Shown one piece after another: positions 18,615 through 26,857 of a stretch of DNA of 64,000 bases; position 1 is the first letter of the stretch, and the number at the start of each line of letters is the position of its first letter. Source of the stretch: Promethearchaeota archaeon (GTDB lineage Archaea; Asgardarchaeota; Lokiarchaeia; Sigyniarchaeales; SOKP01); the NCBI GenBank assembly GCA_016839705.1, contig JAEOTR010000062.1:1-64000 (forward strand), in the 5' to 3' direction. The notes beneath the pieces are model-generated. The model searched no databases. It was given only the letters and a program-made list of their open reading frames with translations, and had not been told where the DNA came from. Made by a program: the position numbers and the translations under genes.

Positions 18615-19106
18615 TCAGAATAATTTGGGAATCCACTTTGGGGTTTTTCTTTTATATGCTAAATATTCATCCCCAAACAGTTCTTCTAAAACTTTTTCTT
18701 CATAATTAACCATTTTATTGTAAATCACCACTATAATGAAAAAAAGAACGATACAAATTATCGAGATGCTGAGAAACAACAGGGATACATACACCAATAG
18801 AATACCAAGATAAAAAGGATTTCGAACACGATTAAATATACCTTTAACAATAAGTCTATCAGAAGGTTCATTCTCTTTAAAAAGTATATCATGAGAGATC
18901 TTCATTAGGACTATTGAAACAGATAAAATAATGATAAATAAAACTAACCGAACGACTGAAGGCACATATCTATCTAAAATAATTGAAAATGAAAATAGTT
19001 GAGTATCCAATACCCATATTATCACAAAAGTAATAGGCAATGTAGCTTGTATTAAATGAGAATGTTTTACTTCTCCAAACTTAGTATTATCTTCATCTAA
19101 CTCCAT
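18615..19106 (-). CDS. Isoprenylcysteine carboxyl methyltransferase-like membrane protein (array member 5)
   Basis: 163 residues, about four or five membrane helices. The C-terminal half has the family signature: IVKGIFNRVRNPFYLG, then NYEEKVLEELFGDEYLAYKRKTPKW. In ICMT/PEMT-like enzymes (PF04191 type), the RNPxxxG and EE...FGxxYxxY segments bind SAM at the membrane face. The substrate could be an isoprenoid, a lipid headgroup or a protein; it is not shown by the sequence. It is the last gene of a five-gene minus-strand array (18615-21615), 38 bp after its upstream neighbour. Confidence 0.75.
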   Translation of the reverse strand: MELDEDNTKFGEVKHSHLIQATLPITFVIIWVLDTQLFSFSIILDRYVPSVVRLVLFIIILSVSIVLMKISHDILFKENEPSDRLIVKGIFNRVRNPFYLGILLVYVSLLFLSISIICIVLFFIIVVIYNKMVNYEEKVLEELFGDEYLAYKRKTPKWIPKLF

Positions 19107-19144
19107 TATTTATCAACTATAGTTTAATTAATTATTATGTTATA

Positions 19145-19783
19145 CTAAATTGATATTGTTATTAATAATGGCAATACTAACATAACTAATATTATAATCC
19201 AAAACCAAATAGGACCAAACATTTTTGTCTTCTTTCTATATTCTGAATATTCCTCCTTAAAACGCACACCAACATCATATGTTTCCTCTAATTTCGCTTG
19301 AACGAAATTAGCTAATAAAATTAAGGGATATATGATTAATCCATCAAGATTTATTGATCTTAAACCAAGTCCTAAAGAGAGAATAATTATTCCGAAATAT
19401 ATGGGATGTCTACAAAAAGAATAAATTCCTTTTGTCAATAATTTCCCCGCGGTATCTTGTGCCCCAACTGCTTTACGAATTAATAAAGTTCTTATTAATA
19501 TTATAACTCCAAAAATTATTAAAATTAAACCAAATATGTCAAACCACCTTACATTTAAAGCGTGATGCAGAAGGGAAGGTTTCTGGATTACGGTCTCATC
19601 AGATGGTAACAACATAGAAGTATAGCAAAATAGATTGAATATTATAACTGAAACTAGATTTATGCTCGTACTTTCTAATATTTTTGAATACTTTTCTCGA
19701 TTTTTAAGAAAATAAGCAAAAATCGCTGTAAGAATAAATACAGATCCAATTAAACTTAGTCTAATCGTCCACAAAATTGACAT
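19145..19783 (-). CDS. Isoprenylcysteine carboxyl methyltransferase-like membrane protein (array member 4)
   Basis: 212 residues from the ATG at 19783, which has a GAGGG ribosome site 5 bases upstream; an in-frame TTG at 19795 overlaps that site and is less likely. Six or so helices. The signature GIYSFCRHPIYFGIIILSLG and the C-terminal ETYDVGVRFKEEYSEYRKKT match NnrU/ICMT-type methyltransferases, with HP in place of NP. It diverges most from the other four, which share RNP. Middle position in the array; gaps of 38 and 36 bp suggest cotranscription. Confidence 0.75.
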   Translation of the reverse strand: MSILWTIRLSLIGSVFILTAIFAYFLKNREKYSKILESTSINLVSVIIFNLFCYTSMLLPSDETVIQKPSLLHHALNVRWFDIFGLILIIFGVIILIRTLLIRKAVGAQDTAGKLLTKGIYSFCRHPIYFGIIILSLGLGLRSINLDGLIIYPLILLANFVQAKLEETYDVGVRFKEEYSEYRKKTKMFGPIWFWIIILVMLVLPLLITISI

Positions 19784-19819
19784 AAAAACCCTCAAATTAA
19801 CAATTATTTTTATTCTAAT

Positions 19820-20431
19820 TTAAATTCTTCTTATTTTAATAGGTAAATATCTTCCTACGTTATTCCAGTAATTTTTATATTCTTCCCCAAATCTTCGAAG
19901 CAAAAATTTTTCTTCATCAACTGTTTTTGAATTAAACGTAAGAATGTTAAAAATACATATCAATAATATAATTATCGTTGGAATAATTAGAAAAGAGCCA
20001 ATAACAAGTAAAAATATACCAAAAACAATAGGATTTCTCATTATTCTATAAATTCCAGAAGTTATAAGCTCGGTATCATCAGTAGGTAATTCAATCCTAA
20101 AATTTATACCAAGTGCAATAATTCCTAATATTTCAAATAGAAATCCAATTGAAATGCTAATCATACCAATTATAATTGATACATTATTAGATAAGAAATT
20201 CAAGCGCCATAAAGTCTCTATTAAATTATTGAGAAATATATATGAAATAATAAGACCTAACCATAAAAAAATCGAGATAGAACTTAGTCTTGTTAAAATT
20301 GACGACCCTTCATGAGTGCCATGAAAATCTTTTCCTTTCTTTTTTACTAATATAATTGGCCAAAAAAAACCAATTAAAAATAAAATTATACTAATGATAA
20401 AAAATGATTTTATATATATTGTTTCTATTAT
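19820..20431 (-). CDS. Isoprenylcysteine carboxyl methyltransferase-like membrane protein (array member 3), non-ATG start
   Basis: The frame that encodes the signature SGIYRIMRNPIVFG and DEEKFLLRRFGEEYKNYW has its first conventional start (TTG) at 20203, which would give only 127 residues and remove the N-terminal helices. The same frame stays open upstream to a TGA at 20438-20440 and encodes two more clear membrane segments plus a hydrophilic loop with GKDFHGTHEG. No ATG, GTG or TTG occurs between. A GGTGA motif lies 6 bases before an ATA codon at 20431, the same motif that precedes the neighbour gene, so an ATA start giving about 203 residues is my preferred model. The full length then matches the paralog upstream of it in family size. 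Confidence 0.55.
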   Translation of the reverse strand: MIETIYIKSFFIISIILFLIGFFWPIILVKKKGKDFHGTHEGSSILTRLSSISIFLWLGLIISYIFLNNLIETLWRLNFLSNNVSIIIGMISISIGFLFEILGIIALGINFRIELPTDDTELITSGIYRIMRNPIVFGIFLLVIGSFLIIPTIIILLICIFNILTFNSKTVDEEKFLLRRFGEEYKNYWNNVGRYLPIKIRRI

Positions 20432-20475
20432 TTTAATTCACCGCTTTTAATCCTATTTTCTCTCAATTGAATATA

Positions 20476-21036
20476 CTAAAAAAATAAAAAATATCTTGGA
20501 ACTTTTTCTTTGTATTCTACATATGAATTGCCATATTGTTCCTTAAGCCTTTTTTCTTCTCCTAAAATACTAAAATGTGAGCCAAGAATAGAAATTAGAA
20601 ATATTATTAACGATATCCATGACCCGATCATAAGTATGTGCCCAATAAATATAATATAAATACTGAATAATTGTGGATTACGGGATATTTTATAAAATCC
20701 ATTAGTAATTGGTTTTCCTAAAGGTGCATTTTTAAAATTAATTATTGTAGTGCTCAAAGCTATTATTCCTATAAAATATACAATGATCCCAATATAAAAT
20801 TCGACAGAACCAAATATTAATGGTGAAAGAAATAATAAAATAATATTAATAAGACTAAATGATTTACCTATCGTTGTCATAACTATCTGCGTTTTTGTCC
20901 ATCCTTTTCTGTCAATTAACCTTCTCTTTACATCTTTTGGGCAAGTAAATGTCACAATAAATTGTATTAAAACATAAATTACAAAAGGAAGCCAACCATT
21001 TAACCATCCTATGCCAAATTGAGGTACAAAATTCAT
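20476..21036 (-). CDS. Isoprenylcysteine carboxyl methyltransferase-like membrane protein (array member 2)
   Basis: 186 residues, about five helices. Signatures: FYKISRNPQLFSIYIIFIG and GEEKRLKEQYGNSYVEYKEKVPRYF. It aligns end to end with the next gene upstream (21055-21615), sharing GWLNGW near the N-terminus, the KDV-x2-RL block, NFKN-P and the closing VPRYFxFF, so the two are a tandem duplication. ATG at 21036 has GGTGA 4 bases upstream. Gap to the upstream gene is 18 bp. Confidence 0.78.
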   Translation of the reverse strand: MNFVPQFGIGWLNGWLPFVIYVLIQFIVTFTCPKDVKRRLIDRKGWTKTQIVMTTIGKSFSLINIILLFLSPLIFGSVEFYIGIIVYFIGIIALSTTIINFKNAPLGKPITNGFYKISRNPQLFSIYIIFIGHILMIGSWISLIIFLISILGSHFSILGEEKRLKEQYGNSYVEYKEKVPRYFLFF

Positions 21037-21054
21037 ATTTTCACCTTCTTTTTC

Positions 21055-21615
21055 TTAAAAAAATATAAAATACCTTGGAACTTTTCTTTTATATTCTAAA
21101 TATAAATCACCATACTGTTCAGTAAGCCTTTTTTCTTCTCCTAAAATTCGAAAGTGCCCTGCTATTATCGATAAACTAAGAATAATTAATGCTGCCCAAG
21201 AACCAATCGCTAAACAATTTCCTAATGATGTAAAATACATCATAACTAATTGCGGATTACGAGATATTTTATATAAACCAGTGGTTATTGGGGTATTAAG
21301 GGGTGAATTTTTAAAATTAATTAATGCTATAAGAAATCCTATTGTTCCAGTAATTATTAGAACAGTTCCAATAATAAACTCTAGAGCCCCAATATTCAAC
21401 GGAGTAAAAATAAATAATATCAGAACAATTAAACCAAAAATTTTAGCGATTTTTGTAAAAGTTTTCTGCAATTTGTTCCATCCTTCTTCATCATAGAGCC
21501 GTGAAATTACATCTTTTGAACAAGTTAGTAAAAAGACACCAAAAGAAATAAAGAATATCACTTGAAAAATCCAACCATTCAACCATCCAATTGATAAGGC
21601 AGGAAATAATTCCAT
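21055..21615 (-). CDS. Isoprenylcysteine carboxyl methyltransferase-like membrane protein (array member 1)
   Basis: 186 residues, first gene of the array. Motifs: LYKISRNPQLVMMYFTSLG and GEEKRLTEQYGDLYLEYKRKVPRYF, the SAM-binding segments of the ICMT/PEMT-like family. Same length as its tandem copy at 20476-21036. The N-terminal helix starts a few residues after the ATG. The 352-bp AT-rich space upstream presumably holds the promoter of the whole array. The physiological substrate is unknown; a role in modifying isoprenoid lipids or quinone-like molecules is as likely as protein methylation. Confidence 0.78.
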   Translation of the reverse strand: MELFPALSIGWLNGWIFQVIFFISFGVFLLTCSKDVISRLYDEEGWNKLQKTFTKIAKIFGLIVLILFIFTPLNIGALEFIIGTVLIITGTIGFLIALINFKNSPLNTPITTGLYKISRNPQLVMMYFTSLGNCLAIGSWAALIILSLSIIAGHFRILGEEKRLTEQYGDLYLEYKRKVPRYFIFF

Positions 21616-21967
21616 ACTTTTTCAACTTAATTTTCTTATTAAATGTATTAGGTTTCATTATATATAAACTTTTTAGTCATCCCTAATTTATCTAAAAATA
21701 CTTTTTAAAAAGTGTATGTTAAAGAAGAATTAAGGGAAATAAAAAGCCAAAAGCCTCAAATTAATAATCTCTTTATGTATAAATTAATTTATTAATCTAA
21801 TTTTAATCCTAAAAATTCTAACTTAATATTAGTAGTCCTTAATTTAATATTTAGTAATTTAAAATAAAGGTAACATGCTTTAACCTTTAAATATTCATAG
21901 ATTGGTTTTATTCGTAAAATTGATATTCAAATTTAAAAAATTGATATTAATGTTAATTTTAATGCTA
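21616..21967. other. Intergenic region upstream of the five-gene methyltransferase array
   Basis: 352 bases, very AT-rich, with repeated TTAATATTTAGTAATTT-like sequence but no open frame with coding character. It lies between the end of an MBL gene and the first array gene, both on the minus strand, so it should contain the array promoter. No clear hairpin or RNA gene. Confidence 0.35.
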
Positions 21968-22654
21968 TTAGAAGATATAATTATCTCCAAGACAAGTACG
22001 TTTATATTGCCTTGGAAACCTTTCTCTTATTAATTTATCGTATTTCGAACAATGACAAGCCCCTATAAAATCAATATCTTGTAAATAGGATAAGTTTTTA
22101 AAACCATGAAATCCCCCGATTACAGCTCTAATACCAGTAAGATTTTGAGCTTTCATGATAAATTTTTCTAAACCAGGATGAGCACATCCCACTAATATAA
22201 TAATTTCATTATTTTTGGTTTTTAGAAAAACTGATTGTTCTGATATAAAACTCCCATTAACTTGACCTGAAATTATTAGATTTTTTTCAATTTCTATCAT
22301 ATCTGAAACACCATGAACTTGCTTATTCGGAAAAATCTTAGAAAACGAATTCAAGTTATCTATTGGAACATAAATCTTTATATTCGGATTAATTTGAAAT
22401 ATTGTTTCTAATCCTCCTGCATGATCATGGTGATTATGAGAAATTATAACATTCTTTATAGCGGTTATATCAACATTGAATTCGTTGATATTATTGATTA
22501 AAATATTGCCGTTGCCACCTGTATCAAATAAAGTGAATGTGTCTGTGAAATAATTATATACTAACGCAGAGAATCCAAAACCAGGTAAAAATCCGGGTTT
22601 AGGACATTTATCATCGAATACAATTTTAATTTCAAATGATGAATCCATATTCAT
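21968..22654 (-). CDS. MBL-fold hydrolase of the dihydropterin-aminobenzene phosphate synthase-like type
   Basis: 228 residues. Metal ligands: SHNHHDHAGG, then GCAHPGLEKFI and GGFHGF near the C-terminus. The combination HNHHDHxGG ... GCxHPGL ... GGFH is the pattern of the archaeal family around MJ0301, annotated as 7,8-dihydropterin-6-methyl-4-(beta-D-ribofuranosyl)aminobenzene 5'-phosphate synthase, a step in methanopterin synthesis; many members have other substrates. Cytosolic. No pterin gene lies nearby, so the assignment stops at the family. Confidence 0.8.
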   Translation of the reverse strand: MNMDSSFEIKIVFDDKCPKPGFLPGFGFSALVYNYFTDTFTLFDTGGNGNILINNINEFNVDITAIKNVIISHNHHDHAGGLETIFQINPNIKIYVPIDNLNSFSKIFPNKQVHGVSDMIEIEKNLIISGQVNGSFISEQSVFLKTKNNEIIILVGCAHPGLEKFIMKAQNLTGIRAVIGGFHGFKNLSYLQDIDFIGACHCSKYDKLIRERFPRQYKRTCLGDNYIF

Positions 22655-22852
22655 AAATAAAAAATTATTATTATTATTAATTAAATTATTTAAAACTCCC
22701 TGAGAAATATCCCTGATATGATAGAAACAGGATTTCGATTATTTTAAATAAAAATAGAGAGATTTCCTGCTAAGAGAGGGATTTTGCTATTTAAAGAATA
22801 CAAGATATTATTTGGGTAAAAAAATGTATAAATAAATAAGATTTTACAATAA

Positions 22853-23776
22853 CTAATTTCCCTCTTTTTTATTCTGGAGATACCCGATAATTCCCTTGAT
22901 GCTATTTCCTACAAAATAAAGCTCTTTCTCCCTCATATTATCATCTAATAAATCAATTGTAGCAAAATGTTTATCTTCACTTTTTAGTTTTGAAACAACT
23001 TGGTCAAAAAAGGTCGGTTGGTCTTTCATTTCAAGTAAATCGTTTACTACTTGAACCCATAGATTTATCTGATCCTGTGCTAAATTTAGCAGAAATTCTG
23101 CATTTTCTCTTAATCCAAAATGAGCATAACACATTAGGCGCTCTACTAAATCTTCTTTTAACAATTTCTGAATTGAAGCAATAGAGATTTCATAATTGAA
23201 AATAGGTGGAGTAGCTGGACGAGTGTAGATGTTGTTTGGTATTGGAACCGTGACCCCTGTAGCTTCCCCTACAAATAAATATTGATTGAAAAGATAGGAT
23301 TGATGATGAGGAGCATGACCTTGCGTATCAATAACTTTTATGGGAATATCTTTAAACTTTTCATTGTCTATGAAACGATCTTGGGGAACAGGTACAATTT
23401 TCCCATAAGATTTTGCCACATCACCAAGAACCTTTATACTACCTTTCCACAACTGTTCAGGATTTATCAAGTGCTTAACTCCTCTAGGATGACAAATTAC
23501 TTTGGCATGAGGAAAGGATTTTATTAATTTTCCGACTCCACCTGCATGATCCATGTGAATATGACTCAACAACACATAATCGAGATCATTTTTATTGATG
23601 TGTAAAGAATCTAAGGTTCGTTTTAATGAATCAATTACGGATGTTGGACCGGGATCCACTACGAAACATATATTATCATCATAATAAACCCAAGAACTTA
23701 AAAAACTCGTAAATCTTGGACCTTCCAGATCTAAACGAATTTCATGTAGATAAGGTCCTACTTTAGAAACGCTCAT
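22853..23776 (-). CDS. MBL-fold hydrolase, glyoxalase II-like
   Basis: 307 residues. LLSHIHMDHAGG is the metal motif; the Asp/Glu bridging region reads LFVGEATGV, so Glu may replace the usual Asp of the GD motif; AHFGL supplies a later His; GHAPHHQSY is the third ligand region. A C-terminal helical extension (about 235-307) follows the core. The gene stands on its own, divergent from the four-helix membrane gene across 145 bp. Substrate unknown; thioester or lactone hydrolysis would be typical. Confidence 0.75.
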   Translation of the reverse strand: MSVSKVGPYLHEIRLDLEGPRFTSFLSSWVYYDDNICFVVDPGPTSVIDSLKRTLDSLHINKNDLDYVLLSHIHMDHAGGVGKLIKSFPHAKVICHPRGVKHLINPEQLWKGSIKVLGDVAKSYGKIVPVPQDRFIDNEKFKDIPIKVIDTQGHAPHHQSYLFNQYLFVGEATGVTVPIPNNIYTRPATPPIFNYEISIASIQKLLKEDLVERLMCYAHFGLRENAEFLLNLAQDQINLWVQVVNDLLEMKDQPTFFDQVVSKLKSEDKHFATIDLLDDNMREKELYFVGNSIKGIIGYLQNKKEGN

Positions 23777-23921
23777 TTTATAAAACAGAAAATGAATATT
23801 GAAATTAAAATTTAATATATTGCTCTAATCCTTGCCTTAAAAGTAATGGTGGTTATAGCGATTTCTCTTCTAACATTGTCAACCATAAACTATAAAAGAA
23901 TAAGAAGGGTGAGTAAATAGT

Positions 23922-24296
23922 ATGGCTCTATCAGATTTGCTTCAATTTCCTCATTTTTATGTAATGATAATTGCAGTGATCTTACTGACATTTTCAATTA
24001 TACTTGTAACAATACATAAACCCAAAAGGTGGTTTTATCTTCACATGTTTTGTTCCACCACCGGTACTCTGCTTACAATAGTTGGTATCATCCTTTTAAT
24101 GGGTTTAAATTTAACTATAACTCATGCAATTTTAGGTTTAATTGCCATTATTTTTTTAATAGGGGAATTATTTGTTGGGTATATTGCAAGGAAAAAAAAG
24201 GATAAAAGAATTCGAACATTTCATTTATGGGTAACTCGTATTATATACATTGTTGTGTTAATCGCAGTAATTTTAGGAATTATCAACTTTATTTAA
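23922..24296 (+). CDS. Four-helix membrane protein with conserved-type histidines (cytochrome b561-like?)
   Basis: 124 residues with four predicted helices. Histidines lie at 41 (YLHMFCSTTG), 68 (THAILG) and 101 (FHLW) near helix ends, and the helices are rich in Gly. That arrangement resembles the haem-binding four-helix bundle of cytochrome b561/DUF-type membrane cytochromes, but a haem role is inference only. A similar larger protein is encoded at 41672-42265. It precedes the aldehyde oxidoreductase by 52 bp on the same strand, so the two may be cotranscribed and share electrons. Confidence 0.55.
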   Translation: MALSDLLQFPHFYVMIIAVILLTFSIILVTIHKPKRWFYLHMFCSTTGTLLTIVGIILLMGLNLTITHAILGLIAIIFLIGELFVGYIARKKKDKRIRTFHLWVTRIIYIVVLIAVILGIINFI

Positions 24297-24348
24297 TCGT
24301 TAATTCGATTAGCAATAATTTAATTTTTTATATTAATTTCTTTTTATA

Positions 24349-26157
24349 ATGGAAGGAATGAACAATCAACTCCTGAAAATTGATTTATCAGCTGAAAGAA
24401 TTTCGGTTGATCAAATCGAAAATCAAATTCTTCAGTTTTATTTAGGGGGTAGAGGATTAGGTGTAAAATTATTTACTGATATCGTTCCAAAAAGTATTGA
24501 TCCTCTCTCAAAAGAAAATATGCTGATTTTCTCCATAGGCCCTATTACGGGTAGTACTGTCCCAACCAGTGGCAGATTTTCTTTAGTGACCAAATCTCCT
24601 TTAACTAATACAATTTTCCATTCAAATTCAGGAGGATATTGGGGACCCTATTTTAAAAAGTGTGGATATGACTGCCTAATAATTTCAAATAAATTGCGAG
24701 ATGAAGATAAAGGATACATTGTAATTGATAGGAATGAGAAAGTAGAAATTAAGGATGCTTCACATCTATGGGGATTAAAAACTTCAAGTTTAGTTGAAAA
24801 AATTAGGGAATCAGAAGGGAAAAATTCTCAAGTTTTATGTATCGGCCCAGCAGGAGAAAATTTAGTAAAATTTTCTTCAATAATGAACCAAGCACATAGA
24901 GCCTTTGGTCGCGGGGGTGTTGGTGCTGTAATGGGATCGAAAAACCTTAAGGCAATCGTCGTTAAAAATGGGAATAAAAAATTCCCGATAAAAGATAAAG
25001 AGCATATTAGAAGGCTCAATGTAGTAGCATTAGATAAAATCAGAGTTGTGCCCACAACTTCTCAAGGATTAGCAATGTTTGGGACTTCCGCGTTAGTAAA
25101 AGTAATAAATCTTTTCGGAATGCTTCCGGTAAGAAATTTTCAATCAGCCTTTACTGATTCAAATAGAATAGATTTGGTCAGTGGAGAAAAATTGAGAGAT
25201 ACTTATTTAGTAAGCAATGAAGGATGTTATAATTGTATAATAAAGTGCGGTAGATTGACAAGCACAGGAGAAATGAGCGGAAAAGGTCCTGAATATGAAT
25301 CATTATGGGCATTAGGACCATTGATAGGAATATTTAACTTAAAAGAAATAACTCACGCAAATTATTTATGTAATGATTACGGACTCGATACAATCTCTAC
25401 AGGGGGAACAATAGCATGTGCAATGGAACTTCAGAAAAATAGCATTATAAGTGATCCCAACCTCGAATTTGGGAAAGATGAGATTCTATACAATATTATT
25501 GAAAAAATAGCTTTAAAGGACGGAATTGGTGAAGAACTTGCAGAAGGCTCTTTAAGATTCTCAAGAAAATATGATGCTCTGAATTATGCAATGCAAGTTA
25601 AAGGAATGGAAATTCCGGCTTATGACCCTCGAGGTGCTTTTGGTCATGCTTTAAATTACGCTGTGAGTTCCCGAGGCGCATGTCATTTAACAGGATTTTT
25701 AGCTGCTTTAGAGATATTAGGTGCACCAAAACTCGTTGATAGATTTGCTGTTAATGGTAAATCCGATCTCTTATTTTTAAAGCAAAATCAAAGTGCTGTA
25801 GAAGATTCTCTTATTGTATGCAAATTTGTAGGTTATGCTCTGGGATTCGAATTTCAGGCTAGATTTTTAAGTTCTGTTCTAAATAAGGAAATTACAAGTA
25901 AAGATCTAATCACTATAGGAGAAAGAATTTATAATTTAGAACGCTTATTTAACCTTAGAGAGGGATTCTCAAAAGCGGATGACACATTGCCAACTAGATT
26001 TTTAGAAACTCCACTAATAGAAGGACCTTCAAAAGGAAAAATCGTTCCACTTAAACGTCTTTTACAAGATTATTACAATGTAAGGCAATGGGATGAAAGT
26101 GGCAATCCTACTGAAGAATTACTTGAAAGGTTATCTATTAAAAGATTAGTAAAATAA
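24349..26157 (+). CDS. Aldehyde:ferredoxin oxidoreductase, tungsten/molybdopterin family
   Basis: 602 residues, full AOR length. N-terminal LxxYLGGRGLGVKLFTD and PLTGxT-like PITGSTVPTSGRFS segments are typical of the pterin-binding domain 1. The single [4Fe-4S] cluster ligands are C293, C296, C300 (CYNCIIKC) and C491 (IVCKF). AORs oxidise aldehydes to acids and reduce ferredoxin. The gene heads the deoxyhexose island and is followed 39 bp later by a class II aldolase whose expected product is L-lactaldehyde, so lactaldehyde oxidation is the best inferred role. General aldehyde detoxification is the alternative. Confidence 0.9.
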   Translation: MEGMNNQLLKIDLSAERISVDQIENQILQFYLGGRGLGVKLFTDIVPKSIDPLSKENMLIFSIGPITGSTVPTSGRFSLVTKSPLTNTIFHSNSGGYWGPYFKKCGYDCLIISNKLRDEDKGYIVIDRNEKVEIKDASHLWGLKTSSLVEKIRESEGKNSQVLCIGPAGENLVKFSSIMNQAHRAFGRGGVGAVMGSKNLKAIVVKNGNKKFPIKDKEHIRRLNVVALDKIRVVPTTSQGLAMFGTSALVKVINLFGMLPVRNFQSAFTDSNRIDLVSGEKLRDTYLVSNEGCYNCIIKCGRLTSTGEMSGKGPEYESLWALGPLIGIFNLKEITHANYLCNDYGLDTISTGGTIACAMELQKNSIISDPNLEFGKDEILYNIIEKIALKDGIGEELAEGSLRFSRKYDALNYAMQVKGMEIPAYDPRGAFGHALNYAVSSRGACHLTGFLAALEILGAPKLVDRFAVNGKSDLLFLKQNQSAVEDSLIVCKFVGYALGFEFQARFLSSVLNKEITSKDLITIGERIYNLERLFNLREGFSKADDTLPTRFLETPLIEGPSKGKIVPLKRLLQDYYNVRQWDESGNPTEELLERLSIKRLVK

Positions 26158-26196
26158 TAATAATTAAAAGTTAATAAAATCTTAACGAGAAAAGTA

Positions 26197-26808
26197 ATGA
26201 TTGATGCTGAAACTTACAAGCAGTTTAAAATTACAGGGAAGATTTTAACTGATCATCGGTATAATACTTCCCACTCGGGAAATATTAGTATGAGATCTGG
26301 GGGAAAAATTCTCATCAAGAGGAGGGGTGCTATGTTAGGTTATTTAGAGCCTGAGGATATTATCGAAACAGATCTCTATAACACTGATTCTGGTATTATG
26401 TTATCAAGCACCGAAACAGACGTCCATCGTCAAATCTATTTAAACACAGATGCGATGGCAGTAATTCATGCTCACAATCCTTTTTGCGTGATATTATCAC
26501 TCTTAGAAGATGAAATTACTTGTCTTGATGCTGAAGGCATATATATGTACAGGAAAATACCCGTTATTGAAGTAGAAAATCCTGCGGGACCAATAGATGC
26601 TGCTAGGGAAGTACCAAAAATCCTTCAGAATTATCCTATAGTTGTTGTGAGAGCTCATGGTGTTTTTGCGAAAGGAAATACTTTATATGATGCTCTTCAA
26701 AATGTTACCGGGGCAGAACAATCCGCTATGATAAGATATTATACCATGATGACAGGTAAACCATTAAAAAGGGATTATTCTCAAGAGAAATTCTTCACAG
26801 AATGGTAG
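26197..26808 (+). CDS. Class II aldolase, L-fuculose/L-rhamnulose-1-phosphate aldolase-like
   Basis: 203 residues. Zinc ligands and catalytic acid are recognisable: TETDVHRQIY (Glu), VIHAHNP (two His) and VVRAHGVFAKG (third His). SGNISMR near residue 27 is the phosphate-binding loop of FucA/AraD-type enzymes. The enzyme would split fuculose-1-P (or rhamnulose-1-P) into dihydroxyacetone phosphate and L-lactaldehyde. Placement between an aldehyde oxidoreductase and L-fucose isomerase supports a deoxyhexose substrate. The protein is slightly shorter than E. coli FucA (215). Confidence 0.88.
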   Translation: MIDAETYKQFKITGKILTDHRYNTSHSGNISMRSGGKILIKRRGAMLGYLEPEDIIETDLYNTDSGIMLSSTETDVHRQIYLNTDAMAVIHAHNPFCVILSLLEDEITCLDAEGIYMYRKIPVIEVENPAGPIDAAREVPKILQNYPIVVVRAHGVFAKGNTLYDALQNVTGAEQSAMIRYYTMMTGKPLKRDYSQEKFFTEW

Positions 26809-26857
26809 TATTCATTTATTATTAAAAAATCAAGTTAAAATAAGTTAAATTATATGT

